Positions 17,806 to 25,548 of a stretch of DNA of 64,000 nucleotides are shown piece after piece. The DNA is from an uncultured Roseburia sp. GTDB taxonomy: Bacteria > Bacillota > Clostridia > Lachnospirales > Lachnospiraceae. The notes beneath the pieces are model-generated. The model saw only the letters and a list, made by a program, of their open reading frames with translations. It was not told the origin of the DNA and made no database searches. The translations under genes were made by a program, and so were the position numbers. The stretch lies in contig CAJUNX010000004.1 of NCBI GenBank assembly GCA_910587865.1, positions 1-64,000 on the forward strand. The letters run 5' to 3'. The number at the start of each line of letters is the position of its first letter. The stretch's first letter is position 1.

Positions 17806-19535
17806 CCATCTGGTTCGTCTCCCGCGTGAAACAGCGGCAGCACGATCTCGATCCGCGTGCCGTGCGGCTCATCCCGCACAATCTCAAACTGTGTCTTCGC
17901 ATCGTAGAGCACCTGTAAGCGCTCGACCGCATTCTGTATCCCGACGCCAAGTCCCTCCTGCGGCTCTCCGGTGTCACGGAACCGCCTGATCTTTTCTAAC
18001 AGCTCCCCGTCGATCCCCTCACCGGTGTCGAGCATGCGGATCCGCACCGCATCCTCCCCGTACTTCTGTCCGATGACAAAAATATCGATGTTATTTCCGA
18101 TTTTCAACGAATGCTTGATCGCATTTTCCGCAAAATTCTGTATGAGAAGCGGCGGCACCAGACAGTCCGCGATCTCCTCATCGTATTCCACATAGGCAAA
18201 AAATGTCTCCGGATAGCGCACCTGCTGAATCTCAAAATAATTGCGGATATGATCCATCTCCTCCGAAAGCAGCACAAATTTTGAATTTGCGTTCACGATA
18301 TAGCGGAAATATTTTGCCAGGCACAGGATCATCTTCTGAATCAGAGGATACTCCTCCTGCTCATAGCTGTAAAGGATATTGAGCGTATTTAAAATAAAAT
18401 GCGGCTGGATCTGCTGGCTTAAAAACCGCATCTTAATCTGCTGCTTTTCTAACTGCTGCTCGTATACACTGATTTTTAAATCCGAGACCTCGTCCATCAT
18501 ATGATTAAAATTGTGGTTGATCTGTTCAAACTCACTTCCCGTTTTCTCCTCGCGGATCCGGACCTCCATATTTCCGGCCTCGATCTCCTCCATCGTCTGC
18601 GTCAGCCGGGAAAGCGGCGCGATCATCCATTTTTTCATGCCGAGTATAATCACCGGCAGGATAATGAGCGCCGCAAAGGATGCAATCTGCAGAACCCGGA
18701 TGATCGCGGGCAGCGAGCTGTCAATCTCGCTCTTGGAAAAAATCTGCACCAGCGTAAACGGGACGCCGTCCGCGGATGCCTGCGCCAGCATATAGGACTC
18801 ACCATCATAATGGAACACCGTCTCATTCAGATCCATACGATCCTTTATCGGCGTCTCCGCCTGTCCGTCATTCCGGTAGCACACACTCCCGTCGTCCCTG
18901 ACAAACAGCGTCACCAGCTCGCGGCCGGGCTCTGAAAGCCCCAGTTCCTCCGCCAGCAGCTTTACGTCAAACCACGCGCCATACCAGGCATTTTTATACT
19001 TTGCGGTAACGATCATCACGGTTCTGCCGTTTAACTCCGTCATCCGCCACGTGTTAAGCCAGTCCGCCTCCTCCATCGAATCCAGGAGATAGTTCTCCAG
19101 CGCGTGTTCGTATACCATATAGTTGCTCGCGCATCTCACGACAGTCATATCTTTCTCTGGATACGACACGTAAACTCCCGTAACCCAGCTGTGATCATCG
19201 AGAATATCGCCGAATCCGTTATAAAGCTGCACCACCGCATGCATCTGCCGGTAATATTCCTCATCGCCGTCGATCTCTTTTGTGTTGATACGGGAGAAAT
19301 CCACGTCCTCGCGCGCAACCAGATGCATTTTCCGAACGATACGCTCCATCGCGCCGTCGATCTGATTCATGTAGATTTCCAGCGCGTTTTCTGTCTCCGC
19401 GGAAATCTGCCGCAGCACCTCTGTGACTGCCGTATTACTCAGAACAAGCGTCAGAATGTTTAACGGCACCACCACCGATACCACGAGAAGCAGCAGCCGG
19501 AAGGTCGACATGGACCATATTTTTCTGATTTTCAT
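17772..19535 (-). CDS. YesM-type sensor histidine kinase
   Basis: The 587-residue membrane protein has a TM segment at ~13-35, an extracellular sensor region to ~290, a second TM (~288-308, FAALIILPVIILG), a HAMP domain (~310-360), then a His_kinase domain with QIQPHFILNTLN (phospho-His ~378) and a HATPase domain (QNFAENAIKH, DTGEGI, GVGIQNAVERL). This matches kinases that pair with AraC-type response regulators for sugar-uptake genes. The last residues (EAVLRGVEV) are encoded inside the tandem repeat, so the C-terminus may have been made by the repeat. Confidence 0.93.
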   Translation of the reverse strand: MKIRKIWSMSTFRLLLLVVSVVVPLNILTLVLSNTAVTEVLRQISAETENALEIYMNQIDGAMERIVRKMHLVAREDVDFSRINTKEIDGDEEYYRQMHAVVQLYNGFGDILDDHSWVTGVYVSYPEKDMTVVRCASNYMVYEHALENYLLDSMEEADWLNTWRMTELNGRTVMIVTAKYKNAWYGAWFDVKLLAEELGLSEPGRELVTLFVRDDGSVCYRNDGQAETPIKDRMDLNETVFHYDGESYMLAQASADGVPFTLVQIFSKSEIDSSLPAIIRVLQIASFAALIILPVIILGMKKWMIAPLSRLTQTMEEIEAGNMEVRIREEKTGSEFEQINHNFNHMMDEVSDLKISVYEQQLEKQQIKMRFLSQQIQPHFILNTLNILYSYEQEEYPLIQKMILCLAKYFRYIVNANSKFVLLSEEMDHIRNYFEIQQVRYPETFFAYVEYDEEIADCLVPPLLIQNFAENAIKHSLKIGNNIDIFVIGQKYGEDAVRIRMLDTGEGIDGELLEKIRRFRDTGEPQEGLGVGIQNAVERLQVLYDAKTQFEIVRDEPHGTRIEIVLPLFHAGDEPDGGEAVLRGVEV

Positions 19536-19633
19536 ACTGCCTCCTGCGTATATCTATAGATTTTCATAAAATAATATGATATGATAAGTATAGCACATAA
19601 ACACTTCTTTTTAAAAGAAGGAGGTGAACGGTC

Positions 19634-19816
19634 ATGACAGAAAAAGAAATGCTTAAAATATCAGTGGAAGAATTCTCCCGGGTGCAGGACTGGATGCAGC
19701 TGGCGGAAAAAGATTCCGAAGTCTACCTGTCCTTAAAAAAACGATATACGGATCTGAAAGTCATTCTCACTGTTTCCGGTATCAATCTCACAGAGATTGA
19801 CCGGATCAAAGGATAA
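19634..19816 (+). CDS. Small acidic helical protein, 60 residues, unknown
   Basis: I do not recognise the family. The protein is highly charged and probably all helical (SVEEFSRVQDWMQLAEKD, LSLKKRYTDLKVILTV). The reading frame is well supported: AAGGAGGTGAACGG precedes the ATG and a strong terminator follows the stop by about eight bases. It is divergent from the sensor kinase gene, and AT-rich promoter-like sequence lies between them. A small cytoplasmic regulator or chaperone-like partner is possible but is only a guess. Confidence 0.75.
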   Translation: MTEKEMLKISVEEFSRVQDWMQLAEKDSEVYLSLKKRYTDLKVILTVSGINLTEIDRIKG

Positions 19817-19823
19817 GTCAGTT

Positions 19824-19875
19824 CCCGGAACCGGTATCGCCATTATTCTTCCGGTTCCGGGCGTTTTCTTTTTCC
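19824..19875 (+). terminator. Rho-independent terminator of the 60-residue protein gene
   Basis: CCCGGAACCGG pairs with CCGGTTCCGGG around a 16-base loop and is followed by GCGTTTTCTTTTT. It lies between the plus-strand small gene and the 3' end of the minus-strand GH2 gene. Confidence 0.9.
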
Positions 19876-19896
19876 AGGGAAGCATTTCCGCCCCTG

Positions 19897-22686
19897 CTAC
19901 AGCCGTATCTCCTCCTTAAGCTCTCCCGCTCTGATCCGCACCGTCGCCGGTGCTTTTTTATTCTTCTTTAAGATCAGCTGTGCTCTTCCGTGGAAGGTCT
20001 TTGTCTTTGTTCCCTGATAGGAATATGCTGTCTTTGGATCTCCGCTGCCAAATCCGAGCATTACGGCGTCCCCGTCGATCTCCGCCGTGAGTGTGAGCTC
20101 CGTGTCGTCCGCGACGATTCCCGCCTCATCCTGACATGCGATCATGACGTAGACCAGCGCACCGTCCTCTGCGCTGCTCTCTTCTGACATTTCCTGCTCT
20201 TTTCCCCCCGGCACACTCTGCCGCACAGATCCCGGCAGTTCCGGCATCCCCGACATGACAGCTTCCTGTGATTCTGCACACTGCCGTCCGTCCACGATAT
20301 CCCCGGTCTTTCCCGCACTGCTGCCCGGCAGTTCCGCTGTCAGTACAAGTTTCCGTCTCTCTCCTGCCGTGGAAAGCTCCATGCTCCCGATTTCCCGCCC
20401 GTTTTCATAGGATACGGCGCGCAGAGTTCCAGGCGTGTAGACAGTCTCAAACAGCGTGCGGTATCCCGCCGCGCTCCCGGCCGGCTTCTTTCCCAGAGAA
20501 ATCCCGTTGCAGAACAGCTCCGTCTCATCGCCCGGCGCATAGAGTTCCACAATCACCGGTTTTCCCTCATATCCCGGATACGTCCAGGAGGACATACTGT
20601 CGCTGATCACCCACGGTGTCTTCATCAGCTTCTCCCCGTAATGATGCGGATTCTGCACCGTGATATACGGATCCTTCCGCAGTCCGAACACCACCTCTCT
20701 GAAATAGGATGCCGGGCGGCGGAAACCGGTGATGTCGATATCCCCGGAATACGCAAGCTGACACGGAAACTGTGCGCCGAAACCGCCCTCACCGAACCGG
20801 TAGGCAGGTACGCCGACGCCGGCTTCCCCGATATAATCCCAGCCCGTCCAGGTAAAATCGCCGATCACATGGGGCAGCCGCTTCACAAGCTCCCAGTTGC
20901 GCGCAATCTCCGGCGGATATGTCTCGCTGCCGACAATCACACGGTTCGGATACCTTTCCCCGTCTTTCTCATAGCGCGCCGTCATATAGTTATATCCCGC
21001 GATATCCGTCGACGCACAGGCTGCCTCCAGCCGCTCGCTGATCACCCGGTGCACGACGATCCGGTCCATCTGCGTATCCATCATCGTCATAAAGTCATTG
21101 ACATTTCCCTCCGGCATACCGCCGGGGCCTTCGTCTTCCCCGCCTGCTTTCGCTGAGTCGCCTTCTCTCACCGCCTCGCCAGGGCTGACTGCTGAGTCGC
21201 CTTCTCTCACCGGACCATCAGAACCGCCTGACGCATCCGTCACACTGTCATCACACGCCCCGGCCGGCCCCCGCATCAGATCCGCCATGATCTCTCCCAT
21301 CCGGTCTCCCGCCGCGAATACGCCGTTGATGGCGGCCAGTGTAAACCGTGTGGTATCGAGCGAACGGATCTTTTCGCAGATCTCATGGCAGATCTTTGCC
21401 CCGTGATCCGTCCCAATCTCCGGGATCTCGTTTCCGACCGAATATAAGATAACCGACGGATGATTATAATCCTTTCGCACCATGGCCTGTGTGTCGCGCT
21501 CCCACCACTCCGAAAAATAAAGGCCGTAATCATAATCCGATTTGCACCTGTTCCACATATCAAAGGTCTCATCCATCACATACATGCCGAGCACATCGCA
21601 GGCCAGAAGCAGCGCCGGCGCCGCCGGGTGATGCGACATGCGGACCGCGTTAAAGCCAGCCTCCTTTAAAATGCGCACTCTGCGGTATTCCGCCTCCTCA
21701 TATGTCGCCGCGCCGAGCAAACCGCTGTCGTGATGAATACAGGCGCCGCGCAGCTTCACGGTCCCGCCGTTTACACGCAGGCCGCGCTTCGCATCCACAG
21801 AAATGGTGCGGATGCCGGTGCGGATCACGCTCTCATCGAGCAGCGTGATCGCTGCACTGTCCGCCTTTTGGCAGCACGCCGCATCCGTCCCCGCGGACAC
21901 GGAAATCCCGGCATCCGTTCCGTCCTCCAGGTACAGCCGGCAGCAGCAGGTATAGAGTGACGGATGCTCCGCAGACCAGAGCGCCGGACGCTCCACCGTC
22001 ATCCGCTGCGTCACCTTCCTTCCCTCCTGCTCAAACAGAATCAGACTTGTGTTCTCCGACGCCGCCTGTTTCCCGGTCTCGTCATACAGAATGGTATGAA
22101 GCTGCAGCTTCATGGGCTGATATCTGCGGTTTTTAATCTCCGCCGTCACACGCACGACCGCGTAATCCCCGTCAGCCGATTCGGTCGTCACCTGCACGCC
22201 GTCCGGTTCGATATAGGTCAGATCAGAAACCAGCAGATACACATCACGGTAAATCCCGCCGCCGCTGTACCAGCGGCTGTTTGTCATCGCCCCGTTGCGC
22301 ACCACGACACGGATCTCATTTTCCCTTCCATAGCGCAGGAAATCATTCAGGGGCACATAAAATCCGGTGTACCCGTACGGGCACTTCGCCGCCAGCTGTT
22401 CGTTGACATAGACCATGGCATTCATGTAGACCCCCTCAAACTTCAGCATCACGGTCCGTTCCCGGTACTCTTCATGCGCGGTAAAACGCTTCACATAGTT
22501 GTACACCGCCCCGTCCCGGTATCCGGTATTCCCGCCGTTTAAGCTGTCCTCACGCGCCTGCTCCTCCGCCATCGCGTCGTGCGGCAGCGTAACCTCACGC
22601 GCCTGCTCCGGCACATTCCACACCAGCGCAAACGCATCCTTATCCGGCCAGTAGTTCCATCCGCTGTTCCATTTCTGATCTCTCAT
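19897..22686 (-). CDS. GH2 beta-galactosidase/glucuronidase-like enzyme
   Basis: The 929-residue protein shows the GH2 order: sugar-binding jelly-roll (NTGYRDGAVYNYVKRF, SRWYSGGGIYRDVYL), immunoglobulin-like domain, TIM barrel (RGACIHHDSGLLG, NAVRMSHHP) and C-terminal Ig-like domains. The acid/base is Glu ~419 in SVGNEIPE, and the nucleophile is Glu ~587 in VGSETYP. No signal peptide is present. Residues ~475-530 are a Gly/Glu/Asp-rich insert with VREGDSA twice (39-bp step), unusual for the barrel. Residues ~825-870 are another acidic low-complexity linker. It is divergent from an AraC regulator likely to control it. Substrate (beta-galactoside or other) is not fixed by sequence. Confidence 0.9.
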   Translation of the reverse strand: MRDQKWNSGWNYWPDKDAFALVWNVPEQAREVTLPHDAMAEEQAREDSLNGGNTGYRDGAVYNYVKRFTAHEEYRERTVMLKFEGVYMNAMVYVNEQLAAKCPYGYTGFYVPLNDFLRYGRENEIRVVVRNGAMTNSRWYSGGGIYRDVYLLVSDLTYIEPDGVQVTTESADGDYAVVRVTAEIKNRRYQPMKLQLHTILYDETGKQAASENTSLILFEQEGRKVTQRMTVERPALWSAEHPSLYTCCCRLYLEDGTDAGISVSAGTDAACCQKADSAAITLLDESVIRTGIRTISVDAKRGLRVNGGTVKLRGACIHHDSGLLGAATYEEAEYRRVRILKEAGFNAVRMSHHPAAPALLLACDVLGMYVMDETFDMWNRCKSDYDYGLYFSEWWERDTQAMVRKDYNHPSVILYSVGNEIPEIGTDHGAKICHEICEKIRSLDTTRFTLAAINGVFAAGDRMGEIMADLMRGPAGACDDSVTDASGGSDGPVREGDSAVSPGEAVREGDSAKAGGEDEGPGGMPEGNVNDFMTMMDTQMDRIVVHRVISERLEAACASTDIAGYNYMTARYEKDGERYPNRVIVGSETYPPEIARNWELVKRLPHVIGDFTWTGWDYIGEAGVGVPAYRFGEGGFGAQFPCQLAYSGDIDITGFRRPASYFREVVFGLRKDPYITVQNPHHYGEKLMKTPWVISDSMSSWTYPGYEGKPVIVELYAPGDETELFCNGISLGKKPAGSAAGYRTLFETVYTPGTLRAVSYENGREIGSMELSTAGERRKLVLTAELPGSSAGKTGDIVDGRQCAESQEAVMSGMPELPGSVRQSVPGGKEQEMSEESSAEDGALVYVMIACQDEAGIVADDTELTLTAEIDGDAVMLGFGSGDPKTAYSYQGTKTKTFHGRAQLILKKNKKAPATVRIRAGELKEEIRL
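21152..21212. repeat. In-frame 39-bp duplication inside the GH2 gene
   Basis: The 22-base word GCTGAGTCGCCTTCTCTCAC (first 20 bases shown) occurs at 21152-21173 and 21191-21212, a step of 39 bases or 13 codons. It encodes the repeated VREGDSA in an inserted loop. Confidence 0.85.
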
Positions 22687-22811
22687 TATTCTTCCTCCGT
22701 TTCTGCACGGCTCTTACGCTTATCCGGTCTGCGCTGCCGCGCGGACGCAAACCTGCAGCCTTCAATATTCCAAATCTAACATGTTTTGTACGAAAACACC
22801 ATGACACCGCC

Positions 22812-22840
22812 TTGTTTTTTCATGTTATTTCTGGTATCAT
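22812..22840 (+). promoter_or_regulatory. Promoter of the AraC regulator gene
   Basis: TTGTTT (22812-22817) and TATCAT (22835-22840) are 17 bases apart. They lie 32 bases before the chosen start of the regulator and in the divergent spacer with GH2. Confidence 0.55.
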
Positions 22841-22872
22841 GGAAAACAACGCGGAAAGGAAACCTGTATAAA

Positions 22873-23763
22873 ATGAAATCTTGCGAAATGAAATCTTGCG
22901 AAATGAGATCTTACGAACAGTGCCGCAGAAAAAATCATATTTCTGACACACCGGGCATTGTCTGGCGATTCTTTCACGAAGATCCGGAAAACGGTATCAT
23001 CGGACTTGGATTTCTCACCTTTCCGGCAGACTCCGACGAAATACAACTGTCGCCGCAGCCGTTTTACCGATGTGCGCTGACGCTTGCCGGATCTCCCGCG
23101 CTGACGGATGAGAGCGGAAGCACCCGCATTTTATCACGCGGGAATGTGTTCTGGCTTTTTCCCGGACAGGGCTGCCGGCTTTCCTTTCCCGCCGGATCCG
23201 CGGTCCGCTTTTATCAGATCTGCATCGGCGCAGCGACTTACCGTGCGCTTGATTCGATGCGTTTTTTCAACGACACCCCCGTTTTTTCCATCAAGATCCG
23301 GTCCTATCTGGAGAGCTGGATGCAGGCACTCGTGACAGAGCTTGAAGCGACACCGGCAAAGCAGCTGCATGAAGTCTGGCTCGGTATCCAGAAATTTTTA
23401 ATCCAGCTGCACAGCGAAGGAAAAAAAGAACTTACCCGGGACGATACCGCACTGATCGACAGCGCAAAGCAGCTTCTCTTTGATGCCTGTCTCTCGCGCA
23501 GCCTTTCCTTCCCTGCCGTGGCGGCCTCGCTGGGGCTCTCCTACGAAACCTTCCGCAAGCTTTTTAAGCAGAAAACCGGCCGGTCCCCGCTCCGTTTTGT
23601 GCTCGAAAACCGTTTCCACTACGCCCAGCGGCTCCTGACTGAGGGCAGCTCCGTCCGGGAAACCGCGGCCGCTGTCGGTTATGCAGACCCGTATGTCTTT
23701 TCGAAACAGTTTAAAAAATATATCGGACACCCGCCGGCTTATTACAAACCAGACAGACAGTGA
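22873..23763 (+). CDS. AraC-family transcriptional regulator with cupin-like sensor
   Basis: The 296-residue protein has an N-terminal AraC-type ligand-binding region (~45-135; beta-rich, LAGSPALTDESG, GCRLSFPAGS) and a C-terminal double HTH (FPAVAASLGLSYETFRKLFK; VRETAAAVGYADPYVFSKQF). It is divergent from GH2, so that gene is the probable target. Start choice is unusual: the first 45 bases are three 15-base units, each beginning with ATG (MKSCE, MKSCE, MRSYE), so three in-frame starts exist. The first has AAAGGAAA upstream at longer spacing. An even earlier frame start at 22786 lies before the promoter. Confidence 0.88.
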   Translation: MKSCEMKSCEMRSYEQCRRKNHISDTPGIVWRFFHEDPENGIIGLGFLTFPADSDEIQLSPQPFYRCALTLAGSPALTDESGSTRILSRGNVFWLFPGQGCRLSFPAGSAVRFYQICIGAATYRALDSMRFFNDTPVFSIKIRSYLESWMQALVTELEATPAKQLHEVWLGIQKFLIQLHSEGKKELTRDDTALIDSAKQLLFDACLSRSLSFPAVAASLGLSYETFRKLFKQKTGRSPLRFVLENRFHYAQRLLTEGSSVRETAAAVGYADPYVFSKQFKKYIGHPPAYYKPDRQ

Positions 23764-23859
23764 TCCCGGCGCGGCTCATGCATGCCATATATTGTCCGCC
23801 TGTGCTGTTTTGCAGCAGCTCCTTCCATGACAGATGATCCTTTTTCACAAAAATGAATA

Positions 23860-25350
23860 CTATTTCAGCCCGCGCCGCTCTGCCATCGCCACGGTGCGGT
23901 CCACATACGCTTCCTTATCCTCCCGCAGTAAAAATCCCTGCGCGATTGTCTCCTGTGCGCTTTGTTCCACGAGTTCACGATAATGCGCCAGTGAGCCGTA
24001 CATCGCCGTAAGCTGCTCCGCCGAAAACGGGAATACGGTCCCGAACATCGGATCGAAGCTCCCGTCCGACCGGATGCTGTGGCTCTGATACCGACCGACC
24101 GGATAGTCCATCGCCGCCATACGGATGCCGCCTGTCGTATTGCCGAAGAGATCCTTGCGGTTCTCATACTTCATTTTCGGCCCCTTATGCATCAGGGCGA
24201 GCGCATCAAAATCCTTCTCCCCTGCCATCACCGTATCGATCTTCGGCGCATGAGGCGCGGGCACTCCCTCGCGCACCCAGACATAGAGGTTGCGCAGCGC
24301 CGCCTGGAACATATATTCATACGGCGTGTCCAACGGCTCCCCCTCCGCTCCGGAGAATTGAAGTTCACAGCCATATTTCTTCGCATCGTCGTGCAGATGC
24401 CCCTCATAATAGGTGATCATATTGTAGTATGAATCATGGCTTGTGCCGGCGATCTGATAGGTGCGGAATTTGTAATCCGGCAGATCCGCATCACCCGCCC
24501 AGTTCGCTCCGCGGTTCTCACTCTCCGTGTTGATCGCGATATACGGTTCTTTTGAGAGCAGCACCTCACTGACCGGCACTGCCCCGCCGCCCATCATCCG
24601 GCCGTCAGTGGCTTTCGGCTCATAGGCATTGATCGGCGCAAGCGCACAGTCCGCCCCTGCCTCCAGATAGCCATCAAAGAGCGGCCCGTTCTCCATGTTC
24701 TTCGGCTGATATGCAAAGGACTGCAGGATCCTTGACATGTAGCTCCCTGACTGTGACCAGCCCAGCAGATAGAGATACGGCTTCCCATATGCGCGGATCG
24801 GGTTTAATTCGTCATCCGTGCGCAGAAGCTTTGCAAGCTCCACCTGCATATCCCAGTAGAGGCCGGATTCAAACTGCGGCAGAAACGAAAACAGCCCTCC
24901 CACCGGCGCCTTCCGGTCCGGCATCGGGTTGGCCCAGTTAATGGCCTCATAGCGCTCTGGGTCAAACCGCTTTAAGGTGTCCACCACATGCCCCTTGCTG
25001 GTCACGCCGATATAGATATCGCCGTTTCTTGTGAGGTACTGCCAGGTATTGACCCACATGCGGTCGATGTCCATCATGGCGGAGGCGTTTAAGATCTCAA
25101 TCACCACATTTCCGCTGAAGCGCGCAGTGTCCGCCGGACGTCGCACCAGCACGCGGGTCGTGTAGGGCGCATTTTCACAGATCGGCTTCACATGGTGATC
25201 CTCGTCCGTCTCCGTGTAGATATTCGCGGTGCCGGACATAAAATATTCGTCCTCAATATATCCGATTTTATCAAATTCACACCGTTTCGCCGCCGCCTGA
25301 AACGGATAGGAATCCGCCGTCACGGGAATTTTTTTCATCTCTGTAATCAT
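23860..25350 (-). CDS. Alpha/beta-hydrolase domain protein (PF20091-like)
   Basis: The 496-residue protein resembles the large alpha/beta-hydrolase family annotated as alpha/beta hydrolase domain-containing protein. The nucleophile elbow is GWSQSGSY near residue 205, the N-terminal beta domain includes YTTRVLVRRPADTARFSGNV (20 residues), and the C-terminal YPVGRYQSHSI follows. No signal peptide is seen. It follows the second GH3 gene on the same strand, with a short gap that holds tandem repeats. An ester or lactone of a plant-derived compound is a reasonable but unproven substrate. The RBS is GGAGAG. Confidence 0.75.
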   Translation of the reverse strand: MITEMKKIPVTADSYPFQAAAKRCEFDKIGYIEDEYFMSGTANIYTETDEDHHVKPICENAPYTTRVLVRRPADTARFSGNVVIEILNASAMMDIDRMWVNTWQYLTRNGDIYIGVTSKGHVVDTLKRFDPERYEAINWANPMPDRKAPVGGLFSFLPQFESGLYWDMQVELAKLLRTDDELNPIRAYGKPYLYLLGWSQSGSYMSRILQSFAYQPKNMENGPLFDGYLEAGADCALAPINAYEPKATDGRMMGGGAVPVSEVLLSKEPYIAINTESENRGANWAGDADLPDYKFRTYQIAGTSHDSYYNMITYYEGHLHDDAKKYGCELQFSGAEGEPLDTPYEYMFQAALRNLYVWVREGVPAPHAPKIDTVMAGEKDFDALALMHKGPKMKYENRKDLFGNTTGGIRMAAMDYPVGRYQSHSIRSDGSFDPMFGTVFPFSAEQLTAMYGSLAHYRELVEQSAQETIAQGFLLREDKEAYVDRTVAMAERRGLK

Positions 25351-25436
25351 TGCTTTTCTCTCCTCTCATCTCTTTCTGTAAATCCGAAAATTCTCACCTT
25401 GTTCCGCGCGAACGGAACAGAACGTCTGGTTTCCCC

Positions 25437-25548
25437 CACGATTCAGACGATCTGACTTCTGTTCCGCCTGCACGATTCAGCCGGCCGGATCTCCTGTTTT
25501 GTCCGCACAGTTCAGACAGTCTGACTTCCCTCACGGTTCAGCAGATCG
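25437..25548. repeat. Degenerate tandem repeat spanning the GH3 stop codon
   Basis: Units starting CACGATTCAG, CACGATTCAG, CACAGTTCAG and CACGGTTCAG begin at 25437, 25471, 25506 and 25532. The third carries the stop of the GH3 gene (25512-25514), the fourth lies in its last codons and the first two are downstream of the gene. GTCAGACTGTCTGAACTGTG at the gene end is matched by a near copy (GTCAGATCGTCTGAATCGTG) about 70 bases further on. Confidence 0.75.

Noticed and set aside
17636..17977. Minus-strand 113-codon frame overlapping the kinase tail
   Set aside because: It is made by out-of-frame reading of the kinase end and the tandem repeat.
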